The notes under the pieces are model-generated. The model was not told the DNA's origin, searched no databases, and saw nothing but the letters and a program-made list of their open reading frames with translations. The position numbers and the translations under genes are program-made. A stretch of 64,000 nt of DNA from Micrasema longulum. Its lineage: Eukaryota; Arthropoda; Insecta; Trichoptera; Brachycentridae. This document shows positions 1 to 10,604 of this stretch, piece by piece (positions within the stretch are counted from its first letter, which is position 1; each line of letters opens with the position of its first letter). The DNA is taken from the NCBI GenBank assembly GCA_022494885.1, contig JAGVSM010003544.1, forward strand, positions 276,638-340,637, in the 5' to 3' direction.

Positions 1-258
1 TCAAAATAAGATTACAATGGTTGGGCCATGTGCACAGAATGAATGATAACCGCACCCCAAAAAATATTATTTATACCATTCCGGACGGCAGACGAAATAG
101 AGGCAGACCAAAATTAAGATGGCTGGATAATGTGGAAAGTGACATAAAAGCGATTGGCCTGACGAACTGGAGAAGAGCGCGGGGTACAGGGACGAATGGA
201 GACAAATTCTGGAGGAGGCCAGAGCACACAGCGATCTGTAGCGCCACTGATGATGAAC
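1..258 (+). pseudogene. RTE-like LINE, C-terminal ORF end and 3' tail
   Basis: Last part of a non-LTR retrotransposon ORF, cut by the window edge. Frame 3 reads WLGHVHRM, then GRRNRGRPKLRWLD, then a shift near base 181 into GYRDEWRQILEEARAHSDL and a stop at 238-240. The order W-GHV-RM, GR-RGRP--RW-D, RDRW--I--EA--H is the usual end of RTE-type LINE polyproteins, after the reverse transcriptase. After the stop comes a very short 3' end with a TGATGATGA tail, matching the tails at 591 and about 10,010. The frameshift makes it non-functional. Family placement is from motif style, not from an alignment. Confidence 0.75.
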
Positions 259-285
259 AAATAAAAAAAATAGAAAAACCACCGA

Positions 286-585
286 ACTTCCTTATTGCTG
301 GAGCAACTTACGTACTATCCATAACTCTAGTTTACGCTCTGGAAAAACGAAGCGTGGACTATAAAACTGTTATATTAACGAATATTTATAGAAGGTTTCA
401 TAATCATAAGCGCCTTTTGTTTTCACATAAATGAAAACTAATGTAATACCTTAAATTGAGAAAAAATAAAGAATGCAAATGATTAATTTTTCAATATAAT
501 TTTGTAAAATAGAGAGTGTGCATGTTTTGCTTATTTATATAAAATACTATTCATTTTTTGAACTGACTTACAACCGTATTATTAT
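286..585. other. AT-rich spacer
   Basis: Nothing recognisable. The open frame running in from the LINE tail into this stretch is a chance continuation. Confidence 0.6.
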
Positions 586-587
586 AT

Positions 588-1126
588 ATATTATCATCAT
601 TTGAAGTCCGCTCCCTAGTTTGAGCTCATGGTGTCCACGAAGATCCTCCGAGCATCTCTGTCGGCTGCTCGCTCCTGCCCATTCTCTCAAGCAGGTTCGC
701 GTCCCGTTCTTACACGAACTGCCGACAAACAGTCAGCAGTGGACGTCTAGGACGTCGAGAACTTGATGTCTCGTAAAGTAGGCAAGCGTGGTTAAGACTC
801 TCAGGAGGCATCTGCAGCACATGACCGAGCCGACCGTATCATCTCCGTTTGATGATAGTTGTCACCGGAGTTCGCTGCAACCGTTCTCTTATTACTTCAT
901 TCCTTACAAGGTCTGGCACATCCGAGATTCTTCCGAGGCACCTATTCTCAAAACTCAGAATTTTGCTGTTTCGGGCCCTAATGAGGTCCCACGATTTGCA
1001 TCCGCAGAGAAAAATAGGTGTTATGTAGGCGTTAGGTAGGTGGCATTTGGTTTCCGCCGAGTAAATATCCAATCTCCAGACAGCCTTCGTAGTGTCAAAT
1101 GCGACGCCTGCTATTTCTAGCAGCAC
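588..1126 (-). pseudogene. RTE-like LINE, 5'-truncated C-terminal end
   Basis: Read on the reverse strand, it carries FLCGCKSWDLIRARNSKIL, then ENRCLGRI, then RNEVIRERL, and after an in-frame TGA the motif GRLGHVLQMPPESLNHA. These match the post-RT region of RTE-type LINEs (typically YG-ESW-L, F--RCLR-I, -VRNEVIRERL, RW-GHVLRMP). The element ends at its 3' side in a TGATGATAATA tail at about 591-600. The lower part (600-790) is alignable with the LINE ends inside the palindrome arms at 7,884-8,100 and 9,830-10,025. It is 5'-truncated near 1,126 and carries at least one internal stop. Confidence 0.75.
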
Positions 1127-1129
1127 TCT

Positions 1130-1815
1130 TAGTTATTTTTGATTATATACATAAGCGCCTCGTTATGACTTTCTTTACTTGGCTCGATAGTAAAATAATC
1201 TGAAACGTATTGAAATTACATTTTTAGTTTCTTCGTAATTAAGGCCACTGAGAAATTTCGTAATAAAAGCTTTATCAAAACAAAGTATTATTAATGGGAT
1301 AATGTTTTCAAACTCTAAATTCGTAAACCACGATGAGCTACTCGCGGGAAATTTTGAGGAATTTCGGAAAAATTTGGATTTTCACTTCCAATTGCCAGGA
1401 AGACATCAGTCAGAACATCAGTAAAACAAAAACTAAAATGCGCAGAGATGGTTCAACAAGACAGAGACCATTTGTCACTCCGAGTGGAGAGGCAGACCCT
1501 ATGACAGGACCGAGTGACGCGATGGCAGCGTGACCGGCGGACGCCTGAACATTTTTTTGAAATCTCGAGTATTATCTTCAGACGGCCGACTGGTAATGGT
1601 TCAAAAGCAGGTGGCCTTTATCATAATCAGGAGAAGACAGAAATTATACGATACAGTAATATTTTATTAGCTTTAAGACGACACTTAAAAAAATAGACAG
1701 TAATTATTCATAACTAACCATGAAATCTACTTGTGAAATTACAAACACGGAGAATCATAAAAGGCATAAAAGGATTTCAAGTAAATCCAAAAACAATATG
1801 AATTAGGACAAAGTT
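1130..1815. other. Unassigned spacer
   Basis: Mostly AT-rich, with slightly GC-richer bases at 1,440-1,620. Two short open frames overlap here, but neither has a recognisable domain. Confidence 0.5.
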
Positions 1816-1818
1816 TTT

Positions 1819-2045
1819 TGGCCTCGTGGTATAGTGGTCAGCGCATTGCCTACCATGCAAACAGTCTCGGGTTCAATTCTCGACATGGTTTACGTGAAAT
1901 ATTTATTTAAAAGGTGTTTTTTCAGTAAAATAATTCATAGTCCCAGGACTGGCACATCAATCGTAGGACTGCTCATCAGTGTTGGTGTACCAATGCAGTG
2001 CCCTATGCACCATAAGGTACAAAAAGGGAATTATTGTGTTATTAT
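1819..2045 (+). repeat. SINE-A copy (tRNA-derived SINE)
   Basis: The head starts GGCCTCGTGGTATAGTGG, an RNA polymerase III A-box, and about 40 bases on has a B-box-like GGTTCAATTCT. The body and tail follow: a T-rich GTGTTTTTT, CATAGTCC, GGTGTACCAATGCAGTGCCC and CACCATAAGGTAC, then a purine-rich 3' end. The same module recurs at 22.4, 30.6/31.3, 37.1, 54.9/56.1, 59.4/60.3 and (body only) 62.2 kb. There is no 3' acceptor pairing, so this is a SINE and not a tRNA gene. Confidence 0.85.
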
Positions 2046-3450
2046 AATTAATGAACTGTCAGAATGCAGTTAAGAATGATTAATATAGTATAATTGTTTT
2101 AACTGAATGCTATTTTACTTAGTTCATGAAAAAAAATGAGATCATCCGTATTATATGATGCATTGCCAAAAAAGGGTGAGTAATCCGTATCTGCCTATTT
2201 CTACGTCCTATGGGAATATTTTGACTAAAAAACTAACAACGAGAACATATATGTATTTTTTCTTTACACAAGTTTTTTAAATTTTTTATGAAGACAATTA
2301 ACAGTTTAATAAATAAATAAATGTTACCAAAAAAATAAGAGCCATCGTAAAAATGAAATACAAAACGAGCAAAAACAACTCGAAAACGGCTAGTCGATTC
2401 TCGACACGAACTGCGCATGCCTCGGGAGAACCTTAACCCGAGTTGCCTCTTTTTTAAACCTGCGGGCTCACGCCGTCCTGGAAGACCGTCACTGACGATT
2501 TTTAGACGATCGGCGGAATTAAGGGGCGCTGGGTTGACGTGGGAAGAGGCAAAAACGCTGGCTGGCAATAGGGTCTCCTGGAGATAACTGGCGATGTTCA
2601 CATGCTCCACTTAGGAGCGGATGTGGAAAATAATAAGAGAAGAAAATTCTTTTCCGATAAGTAGGGATTATTAAATACAAATATACAAGGACATGCCTTT
2701 TCTCAGTAGAAACGATCGTTTATCCACGTATTTGTCTTTTAAATGACATTTCTCTGCTTTCTACGTGGGTGTGTGGGAGTGTGGGTAGGTAGGTTTCCGG
2801 GAAGGGAATGAAAAGATTAGGGAGGAGGATTCCCTTAGGATGGAACATAAAATATGAATCTCATCACCATCACAGTAAATGGCGGCAGACACAATCTGCT
2901 GAAAAATTTACCAAGAAAGGTGTAATGCAGCTGCCACCGAGGTATGAGCGCGGTTACCGTTAGGTAAATAAAAAGTTAGCGGGGTGTTGGCAGAATTGCT
3001 ACTTAAATATTTGTCGAAAAGTGTTCTCTCTCTCCTCCTTCCTCCTCCCACGACCCGTGGGGTCAGATTGGAGCATCCCGAAATCGGACAGTTCAAAGTT
3101 CACCCTACCCTTGTGGGAATATCACTAGGATTATGTATCTCCCTTTGCCCTTCTTGTTAGCGATTGTCTTGATGTAATAAGGGAAATATCTATTTTAATA
3201 TTCTTCTTTGTCTCAAAATAATCTTCTCGTTAAAATTGAATCACCTTATTTTACCGTCACTTAAAATTGTTTTATGATTTAAATAACCAAAACAATCGGC
3301 AACAATTAAAACAACGTTATGGTAATACCCTTATTCAAAAGCTATAAAAATGCATTGGGAGTTACTGGTAGTTTTAAAAAAAAATTAATAGACAGCTATC
3401 TATGTGATTGAGTATTTTGTGCGATAATTAATAGTAATTATAATTTTTTA
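2046..3450. other. Unassigned spacer with GC-richer patch
   Basis: No element recognised. 2,380-2,620 and 2,900-3,110 are clearly GC-richer than their surroundings and look single copy. The open frames there have no domain I know. Confidence 0.5.
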
Positions 3451-3454
3451 TCGT

Positions 3455-4565
3455 TGTTAATAGCGGTGTTCCCTCAGAGATCTCATTTTGGCCCTATTCT
3501 ATTTATTTTATTCATAAACTGTATTGTTAAACAGATTACATTTTTTTTGTGCACCACAACAGGCCAGGAGGCCCAATTACAGTGGTGACTTACATCACAG
3601 AACACCCAGGCTTGAGAAAAATCAAATTTATTTTTTGTGTTCTCACCGGGAACCGAATCCGGAACCTTCCGTGCGTCAGTCAAGCGTCTTGACAAAATAT
3701 AAACATATGACAACGTACATTTTACAAAAGGCAATATAGAAGTCTAGGCATCATAGGAGTTAAGCGTCTTGACAACTGCACCACGGAAGCCGCCAATCTG
3801 CACATCTGCATTTTAATTTAATTGGCGTTTTAAAGAACTCGATATCTTGAGAAAAAATACCATTTCATTTTAGTTATAGTTATTTCTTGTGATTTCACTA
3901 ATGTCCGCACTCTTTATTACTCAACTGTTTGCTTTCTTCTAGAATATGCCTCCTTGGTCGAATCTCCGTTCTTCGTGAGCCGTATAAATCACATTGAATC
4001 AGTTCAACATAGTTTGCTTCAAAAAGTAGCGTAGATGTTTGGACTAGAGAGATGTAATTCTACTATTTTAACCTTGTTCTTCTTTAACATCGACTCCATA
4101 TCAGCATATGACTATTTATATGCTGATATTGAGTCAAAGTTAAATATTTCTAGTCTACAAAAACGTAAAACTAATATTGACTCCATATATATGTATACTC
4201 GGCATACTTAATGGTATAATCAATGTGCCATCATTACTGGGACAGGTAAAATTCCATATTCCGACTCATATGTTAAGAAACAATAAAGTACTGTTCGCTG
4301 ATCAGCATATAACAAACTACGGTCTTAATTCTCCAATGACCCGTCTTTGTCATATTCTTAACTCAAGACAAGATCTGTACTTTTTTGGTTTAAGTTTATA
4401 ACGATTTAAACGAGCAGTAAATGTACAGTTCAGATCTTGTCTTGATGTTCTTTATGTTTGTCAATGCTTCTTTTTGAATGATTTTAATTTTTATTATATT
4501 GTAACATTTATCCCTATAAACTGTATAAATGGACAATTTCCGTAAATAAAATAAATAAATAAAAC
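3455..4565 (+). pseudogene. Jockey/CR1-like LINE, split by a SINE
   Basis: 3,463-3,535 encodes GVPQRSHFGPILFILFINCI, the conserved RT block just before the catalytic FADD motif (usual form GVPQGS-LGPLLF-IFIND). A reverse-strand SINE interrupts it. From about 3,890 a later part reads LLEYASLVESPF and RINHIESVQHSLL, and then RLCHILNSRQDL near 4,350, the usual C-terminal end of Jockey-type ORF2 (NYG--NP--RLC---N). The FADD segment between the two parts is missing. Stops and shifts are frequent. The 3' end is an AAATAAATA tail at 4,541-4,563. An imperfect hairpin with about 18-base arms lies at 4,087-4,135. Confidence 0.7.
3541..3795 (-). repeat. SINE-C (tRNA-like) inserted in the LINE
   Basis: On the reverse strand the head reads GGCGGCTTCCGTGGTGCAGT (A-box region), with a B-box-like GATTCGGTTCCC. 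The poly-A tail appears as T9 at 3,541-3,550. The head is broken by an extra 80 bases bounded by two perfect copies of a 14-base sequence (3,682-3,695 and 3,762-3,775). Only one copy is seen in the window. Confidence 0.65.
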
Positions 4566-4569
4566 CCTT

Positions 4570-5690
4570 ATTTGTAAGCAATTAAAAAAAATATAATTGT
4601 GCTGAACAGAATAAATGCGATTTTTATGAATAACATACAAAAGACGATATTACAGAAGCCTTTTCATTAAATGGCTTAACAAAGAAGTGTTAAAGTTTTT
4701 TGAAGGGGGGGGAAGTATCGACTTGCAAGTAACAAGTAGTGAGAGCGAACAGCGAATAGCAAAGCGAAAAGCAAGCTACGAGTAGCCACAGATGTCCATG
4801 AATAATACATAATAATATATTGATATTTACACTTGTTACGGAGCGCTAGAAGAGAATTTTTTCTGGCGATTTCGCATAAAAAATTCCAATGAATTTGACG
4901 CAAAAAAGCGTGAGGAAAGATGTAAATCAATGAATATCTAGTCAAAATGTTTTTAATTTAATATTTTATTTTAATAGAATAATTTAATGTTTTAATATTA
5001 AATAATGTTTTAACGAATTGAAATCGAGCACATGAATAATTTGAATTAGCACCGAGATTTTTTTCTCAGAAATTACTCAATGAAACGGAAAAAGGAAAGG
5101 TATTTTATTTGTGTACTGTTCGAGGATTATCCAAACTGATCGTCTACTTAACCATGATTATCACAATTGTTAAATAATTTGTTTAGTCGCACAGTTTTCG
5201 AAATGAGTTTGTTTTTTTATGACAGTTTTTAGGTGCCAACGCTACAAATACATATTTATATATATTCATACTTTTTAATATTTTTACAAACCATTTTTTA
5301 ATAAAACATTGGAATTAAAATAGACTAATAAATTTTCACTAACCAACAGACTAAGTCATGACCTATCATATTTAAAAAAAAACATGATCCTGATTAGTCA
5401 TTGTCATGTTTTTTGAGAAAGGAATTTTTTCAACAGTTTTTTAGTTGCCAATGCTATAAATTTTTTTCTTCTTTTTTTGCCATTTTCAATTAAAAATAAT
5501 TAAATTCTAAAAAAGAAAAAAAAAAATTAAATAAAAGGTACATAAAAGGGAGAAGACATTGTATAGCTCCAACTTCCTCCCTCTCTCTGTTCATCTCGCT
5601 TCCATGAACATTTATATTTCTTAGTAAAAGTACACAACCAACAATAATTAACCAGAAGCAAGTAGTAGATATACACAAGAATAAGCATAA
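4570..5690. other. AT-rich spacer with a 210-bp spaced direct repeat
   Basis: No gene. A sequence of about 30 bases around GGTGCCAACGCTACAAAT (5,221-5,250) recurs imperfectly at 5,431-5,460, suggesting an old duplication of about 210 bp. 4,706-4,712 holds a G run. Confidence 0.5.
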
Positions 5691-5693
5691 ATT

Positions 5694-5850
5694 AAGAGTT
5701 GAAATTAAATGTTAAAATTTAAATCAAAAGTAAAAGCTAAAATTAAAATCAAAAGTAAAAGTTAAAATTAAAATTAAAAATTAAAAGTTAAAACTAAGAA
5801 TTTAAATTAAAAGTTAAAATTTAAAATTTAAATAAAAATGTCAAAATTGA
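5694..5850. repeat. A-rich tandem repeat (AAAGTTAAAATT-like)
   Basis: Imperfect repeats of AAAGTTAAAATTAAAATC-type units. It adjoins the low-coordinate end of the next LINE, which runs on the reverse strand, so it may be part of that LINE's 3' UTR or tail. Confidence 0.7.
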
Positions 5851-5854
5851 AAGA

Positions 5855-7035
5855 TAAATTAAACAGATCTGATAAAAATATGGTAGTTAAAATGTAATAT
5901 GTCGATGTCACTAAAACTGTCATTATAGGTAATCAGTATTCTTCGAAGAGTGATATTTTTCAAAAAATTAGTCATTGAGTTAGGAATGTCAAAGAGTACA
6001 AATTGAGGAGTTCTACGGACAGGGACTTGAAATGAAATGCCTCTAACAATTTCTGGGCTACCAATTACGTAATTAACAATTTTGTAGAGAAAGCTTATAT
6101 CCAACATGGTACGCCAAGTTAGGAAATTTTGAACCTTGTGAAAATTAGCGGACTCAGTCCTACTTGAAAACGAAACATTATTTTAAAAACCTTATTGTCT
6201 AAAAAAATAGTTTTGAATATGTTCAATACGATTTTTGTAAGTATTGTATTGAGGTTTCCAAATCGGCAAACCAAACTCTAGTACACTACGTACATATGAA
6301 AAAAAAGTTTTCTTAATGCGTCAGTTCTTGTGAAAGGTTTGGTTGATCGTATGACAATCCTTAACATTTTGTAAGCTTTTTCTTTAGTTTTTTTTATATG
6401 TTTGTTAAATATAAGTTTACTACCAAGTACAACACCAAGGTCACGGACTTTCGCAGAAGAATTTATAGTTAACTCGTTGATTTTGATTGAATAATTTATT
6501 TTTTTAGAACGAATGATAACTAATAGACAATCTGTTTTTAATGCAATTTGTGTTTAATTTATTAAGGTCTTTCTGAAGATTTATAATGTTTTGATCATTA
6601 TCAATAGGTAAATATACTTTCAAATCATTGGCAAAAAGACTGAATTGTGCGAACTTGAAACATTGACCGATATCATAAATATAGATATTGAAAAGGGGTG
6701 GCCCAAGGTGTAAACCTTGGGGCACTCCTGATGGTATAGAAGAAAAGTTTGAACAGAAGCCACCGATTACAATTTATTGTCTGTGATTTGTCAAATAAGA
6801 AGTTAACTATTTCAAAAGTTCTCCGTGAATACCCAGATGTTTGATATTTAATAGAAGGGTAAGATGGTTTACTTTATCAAAGGCTTTCGCATAGTCAGTG
6901 TATATAGCATCTACTTGAGTTTTATTTTCAAATTAAGAGAAAAGGTTTTGAGTGAATTCTACTAAATTTGTTGTTGTTGATTATTTTTTAAGAAATCCAT
7001 GCTGCTGTTCGGGAAAGTTTCGTAAAAAATGAGTA
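5855..7035 (-). pseudogene. Jockey/CR1-like LINE, RT to C-terminus, degenerate
   Basis: Reverse-strand motifs appear in RT order from high to low coordinates: FPEQQHGFLK near 7,000; YAKAFDKVNHLTLLLN near 6,870; GVPQGLHLGPPLFN near 6,710; FANDLKVYLP near 6,620, where the usual FADD has one Asp replaced by Asn; and a C-terminal YKIVNYVIGSPEIVRGISFQ ending at 5,859. The last block resembles YSVLDSPEILALIGFK in the LINE at 41.6 kb, so the two belong to related families. Multiple stops and shifts are present. It begins near RT block 2 and is therefore 5'-truncated. Confidence 0.75.
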
Positions 7036-7086
7036 TAGATTATATTTTATACAAATCTATTTTTATACATCTAGTAAATGTTATAA

Positions 7087-7200
7087 CTGTAACTCTCCAA
7101 AAAAGAGAATAATTCTTGTGCTAGGAGAGTAACTTACACTATAAGAGTTATTTATTTATTTATTGAGTTTATTTAATTTTAAATGGACGAGTACATCAGA
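7087..7200. repeat. Short dispersed repeat plus LINE-type tail
   Basis: 7,087-7,135 (CTGTAACTCTCCAAAAAAGA and following, CTTGTGCTAG) recurs at 11,478-11,525. 7,149-7,165 is an ATTTATTTATTTATTG run, which reads on the reverse strand as the AATAAAT-type tail of a LINE. Confidence 0.5.
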
Positions 7201-7314
7201 AAAAAAAACACTAATGCGGTCGGGTGGCGGGGGGGTGTAGTCCTTTTACGTGGCAAGAGAGGGATAGATAGAACGGGCAACAGCGCGCTATCTCTCTTGC
7301 GTATGGATGTAAAA

Positions 7315-8308
7315 TTACGTAATTTTACCAAATGTCGCGGTAAAATACCGTAATTTACGAATTTGACGAACTAATTTTTATTTTTCAAAGATATAACAAA
7401 TACGAGTAGCTTTGTTTTAGGACACTTTACATGACTGCAAAAACCAGGTTTAGATCCATTTGGTGGTTGTCGAGATTTATTAGAAGTATGAGACGTTCAA
7501 GGTCATTCGGTATGTACTTTTTTCACTTTTTTTATAAAAAAGGGTTTTTATGTTTTGAAGCTTAACAGGATCAGTGGACATAGGGTCCTTGGTAAAACCT
7601 TAAGTTTGTGACCTTGAACGACCACCGCTCATGCCGCGATTTTGAAAAAATGGTGCTTAAAATCAGTTTTTTATGTATAATTACGTCCCTGAAGGTTTTA
7701 TAGAAAAAAAATATACGAAAGTCTGAGAAAATAAAATTTACTTAAAAATCGTACTCATTTTTTTTGTAGGATCAATACCTTCCAAGATACACGTTTGAAC
7801 ATTAAATACATTTTATCAAAATAGCGGAAAAGCGCTATTAGCACTAACTTTTTACTAATTGTTTGATAGTTGACCTACCAAAAGTCATCATCATCATCAT
7901 TATTCCATGTCCCATACCTAGTTGGAGCATATGGCGTTCACAAAGATCCTCCAGGTATCTCGGTCGGATGCCAGCTCCTGTGCATCCTCAAAAGTCAGGT
8001 TTGCATCTCGTAGTTGTGACATGAACTACCAACTAAATTAGCAGTGGAGGTCTAAGACGCTGAGAACTTGATGCCTCGCTAAGCAGAGGCTAACCTGAAG
8101 TAGCATTATGTAATATAAAATTATTTTTATACAATAATGTACACTGTTGAAAGTATTTGTTATACTTACTGCCTGTATATTTGAAAATTTCGATTCTTTT
8201 ATTAGAAAACGTGACTGCGAGAAAAAAAAACCCTTTTTAAAAACCACCGGCGGAACATTTTTTTTAGATGCACTCGAAGTATTAAAAAAGTCACTATGAC
8301 ATGGATCA
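7315..8308 (+). repeat. Left arm of giant palindrome
   Basis: From about 7,350 to 8,303 this is the near-exact reverse complement of 9,607-10,555. Inner ends meet at CACTATGACATGG (8,291-8,303) against CCATGTCATAGTG (9,607-9,619). The sections compared by eye differ at only a few percent of positions, plus small poly-T length changes. Beyond about 7,350 the match fades into related GGTAAAAT/CGGTAAAATACCG motifs. The arm carries a reverse-strand RTE-like LINE 3' end. Confidence 0.9.
7884..8100 (-). pseudogene. RTE-like LINE 3' end inside left arm
   Basis: Tail TGATGATGATGATGAC on the reverse strand, preceded by sequence alignable with the LINE at 600-790 (GCATCAAGTTCTCAGCGTC equivalent). Because the other arm holds the same LINE end, the insertion predates formation of the palindrome. 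Confidence 0.65.
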
Positions 8309-8671
8309 TAGATTAAAAATTTGAGCTCGCTACTCGCTACATTATACCCTCTATCACTTTTATTCAATAAGGATGGCATGTGAAAGAAAACAAATTGACA
8401 AAATTCAAGACTAATTAATATAACCAGTACCCACATGCACATGGTAATAAAGATAACAAATATAATATAAATATATTTCTTTGAAACTAGTCGGTTGAGG
8501 AGGGACCCAAAAGTAACGGGAATCACGCTGTGGTGGGGAGGGAGAGTGGGAATACCCATTTTTCAATCCGGTGTCCGTTAGGAACACGTCTTCTGAGTAA
8601 GTGTGCTGAGTTCTGTTGTAAAATTATTAGTTCGTCTGTGGGAAACAATTTTTCCTTTTCGCCGAAAACGT

Positions 8672-9345
8672 AATGGCCGATTGTCGAGAGCAACGCGCGG
8701 CTATGAAATTTTGTTTCCTAGTGGAGAAATCTGCCGCGAAAACTATTGTAATACTTAAGACTGCTCATAGGGATGCTGTCCTAAGTAAAACCAGAGTCTA
8801 CGAGTGATTTTCACATTTTGAAAATGGAAAAATGTTAATTGAAGACTAACCCTGTTCAGGACGCTCCTCAATGTCAAGAACTGACAAAAACATCGACAAA
8901 ATTAATGCTCTCATTCGTAAAGACCGTCGCCAAACTATTATTCAACTCTGTAAGATGTCTGAATATGATTGAGTTTAATTCAGAGGTTTTGAAAAGATTG
9001 AGGGAGAGTATCCAAAAGAAAAGGCCAGATCTTTGGCGCACAAGCGACTGGTTCTTCCAATATGCCACCGCGCCGGCCCATACCGCTCTGTCCGAAAAGC
9101 TGTTTTTGACTAAAAACGGCAAGACACCAGTTGTTCACCCCCCCTACTCATCGAATCTAGCCCCCTGCAATTTCTTTTTCTCCCCAGACTCAAAAGGGAC
9201 ATGAGAGAAAAGTGATTTGCCACTGTAGAGGAGGTAAAACAAAAATCGCTAAATTGGCTAAAGAACATCCCGATAAGTGAATTAAAAAAATGTTTTGAAC
9301 AATGGAAGGATTATTTGCAGAAGTGCGTTGTGGTAAAAAGAAAAT
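8672..9345 (+). pseudogene. mariner transposase, internally deleted
   Basis: The N-terminal part begins MADCREQRAAMKFCFLVEKS, followed by KTRVYEXFSHFENGK and then CSGRSSMSRTDKNIDKINAL and RKDRRQTIIQLCKM, the paired helix-turn-helix DNA-binding region of mariner transposases. It jumps straight to FNSEVLKRLRESIQKKRPDLW, so the first catalytic Asp and its surroundings are deleted. The second catalytic Asp of HDNAPAHTA is lost (here YATAPAHTALS), and SPDLAPCD has become SNLAPCN. A C-terminal CFEQWKDYLQKCVV and KYLEGV match the family end. Upstream, CCCAAAAGTAACGGGAA (about 8,510) resembles a mariner inverted terminal repeat, but no partner is seen. The element sits off-centre in the palindrome spacer. 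Confidence 0.85.
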
Positions 9346-9601
9346 ACTTGGAAGGTGTTCGAAATTCGGTGTAAAAATATTTAAAAATAAAGAACTTATG
9401 ACGAAATTTCCGTTTTTTTTTGGTCTCCCTCGTATTCTTGTAAAAAAGCTAACAACCTTAAAAAAAGTAGATAAAACTGAAATAAAAAAAAAGTTTTTGC
9501 GATTTATAAAAATGACGCCATCTTAATGTCAGTAAACAGTTTTTACAAAATTATCTAACATATTTTTACGAATAAAGCTAAATCTGTGCGTCCAGGTAAA
9601 A

Positions 9602-10600
9602 TAATCCATGTCATAGTGACTTTTTTAATACTTCGAGTGCATCTAAAAAAAATGTTCCGCCGGTGGTTTTTAAAAAGGGTTTTTTTTTCTCGCAGTCACG
9701 TTTTCTAATAAAAGAATCGAAATTTTCAAATATACAGGCAGTAAGTATAACAAATACTTTCAACAGTGTACATTATTGTATACAAATAATTTTATATTAC
9801 ATAATGCTACTTCAGGTTAGCCTCTGCTTAGCGAGGCATCAAGTTCTCAGCGTCTTAGACCTCCGCTGCTAATTTAGTTGGTAGTTCATGTCACAACTAC
9901 GAGATGCAAACCTGACTTTTGAGGATGCACAGGAGCTGGCATCCGACCGAGATACCTGGAGGATCTTTGTGAACGCCATATGCTCCAACTAGGTATGGGA
10001 CATGGAATAATGATGATGATGATGACTTTTGGTAGGTCAACTATCAAACAATTAGTAAAAAGTTAGTGCTAATAGCGCTTTTCCGCTATTTTGATAAAAT
10101 GTATTTAATGTTCAAACGTGTATCTTGGAAGGTATTGATCCTACAAAAAAAATGAGTACGATTTTTAAGTAAATTTTATTTTCTCAGACTTTCGTATATT
10201 TTTTTTCTATAAAACCTTCAGGGACGTAATTATACACAAAAAATAGATTTTAAGCACCATTTTTTTTTAAATCGTGGCATGAGCGTGGGTCGTTCAAGGT
10301 CACAAACTTAAGGTTTTACTAAGGACCCTATGTCCACCGATCCTGTTAAGTTTCAAAACATAATAACCCTTTTTATTAAAAAAAGTGAAAAAAGTACTTA
10401 CCAAATGAACTTGAACGTCCCATACTTCTAATAAATCCCGACAACCACCAGATGGATCTTAACCTGGTTTTTGCAGTCATGTAAAGTGTCTTAAAACAAA
10501 GCTACTCGAATTTGTAATATCTTTGAAAAAAAAATTAGTTCGTCAAATTCGTTTCTTACCGAAATCTGGTAAAATTTCCGTAAAATACCGCAGTTATTTT
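9602..10600 (-). repeat. Right arm of giant palindrome
   Basis: Mirror image of the left arm. Spacer between arms: about 8,309-9,601. The outer part (10,550-10,600) degrades into GGTAAAATTTCCGTAAAATA-like motifs related to, but not exactly matching, the left edge. Confidence 0.9.
9830..10025 (+). pseudogene. RTE-like LINE 3' end inside right arm
   Basis: Mirror copy of the LINE end at 7,884-8,100. It ends AACTAGGTATGGGACATGG and then an ATGATGATGATGATGA tail at about 10,009-10,024. Confidence 0.65.
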
Positions 10601-10604
10601 ACCG

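Noticed and set aside
8038..8559. 173-codon reverse frame
   Set aside because: Runs across the LINE end, the palindrome arm and the spacer. Composite of unrelated sequence.
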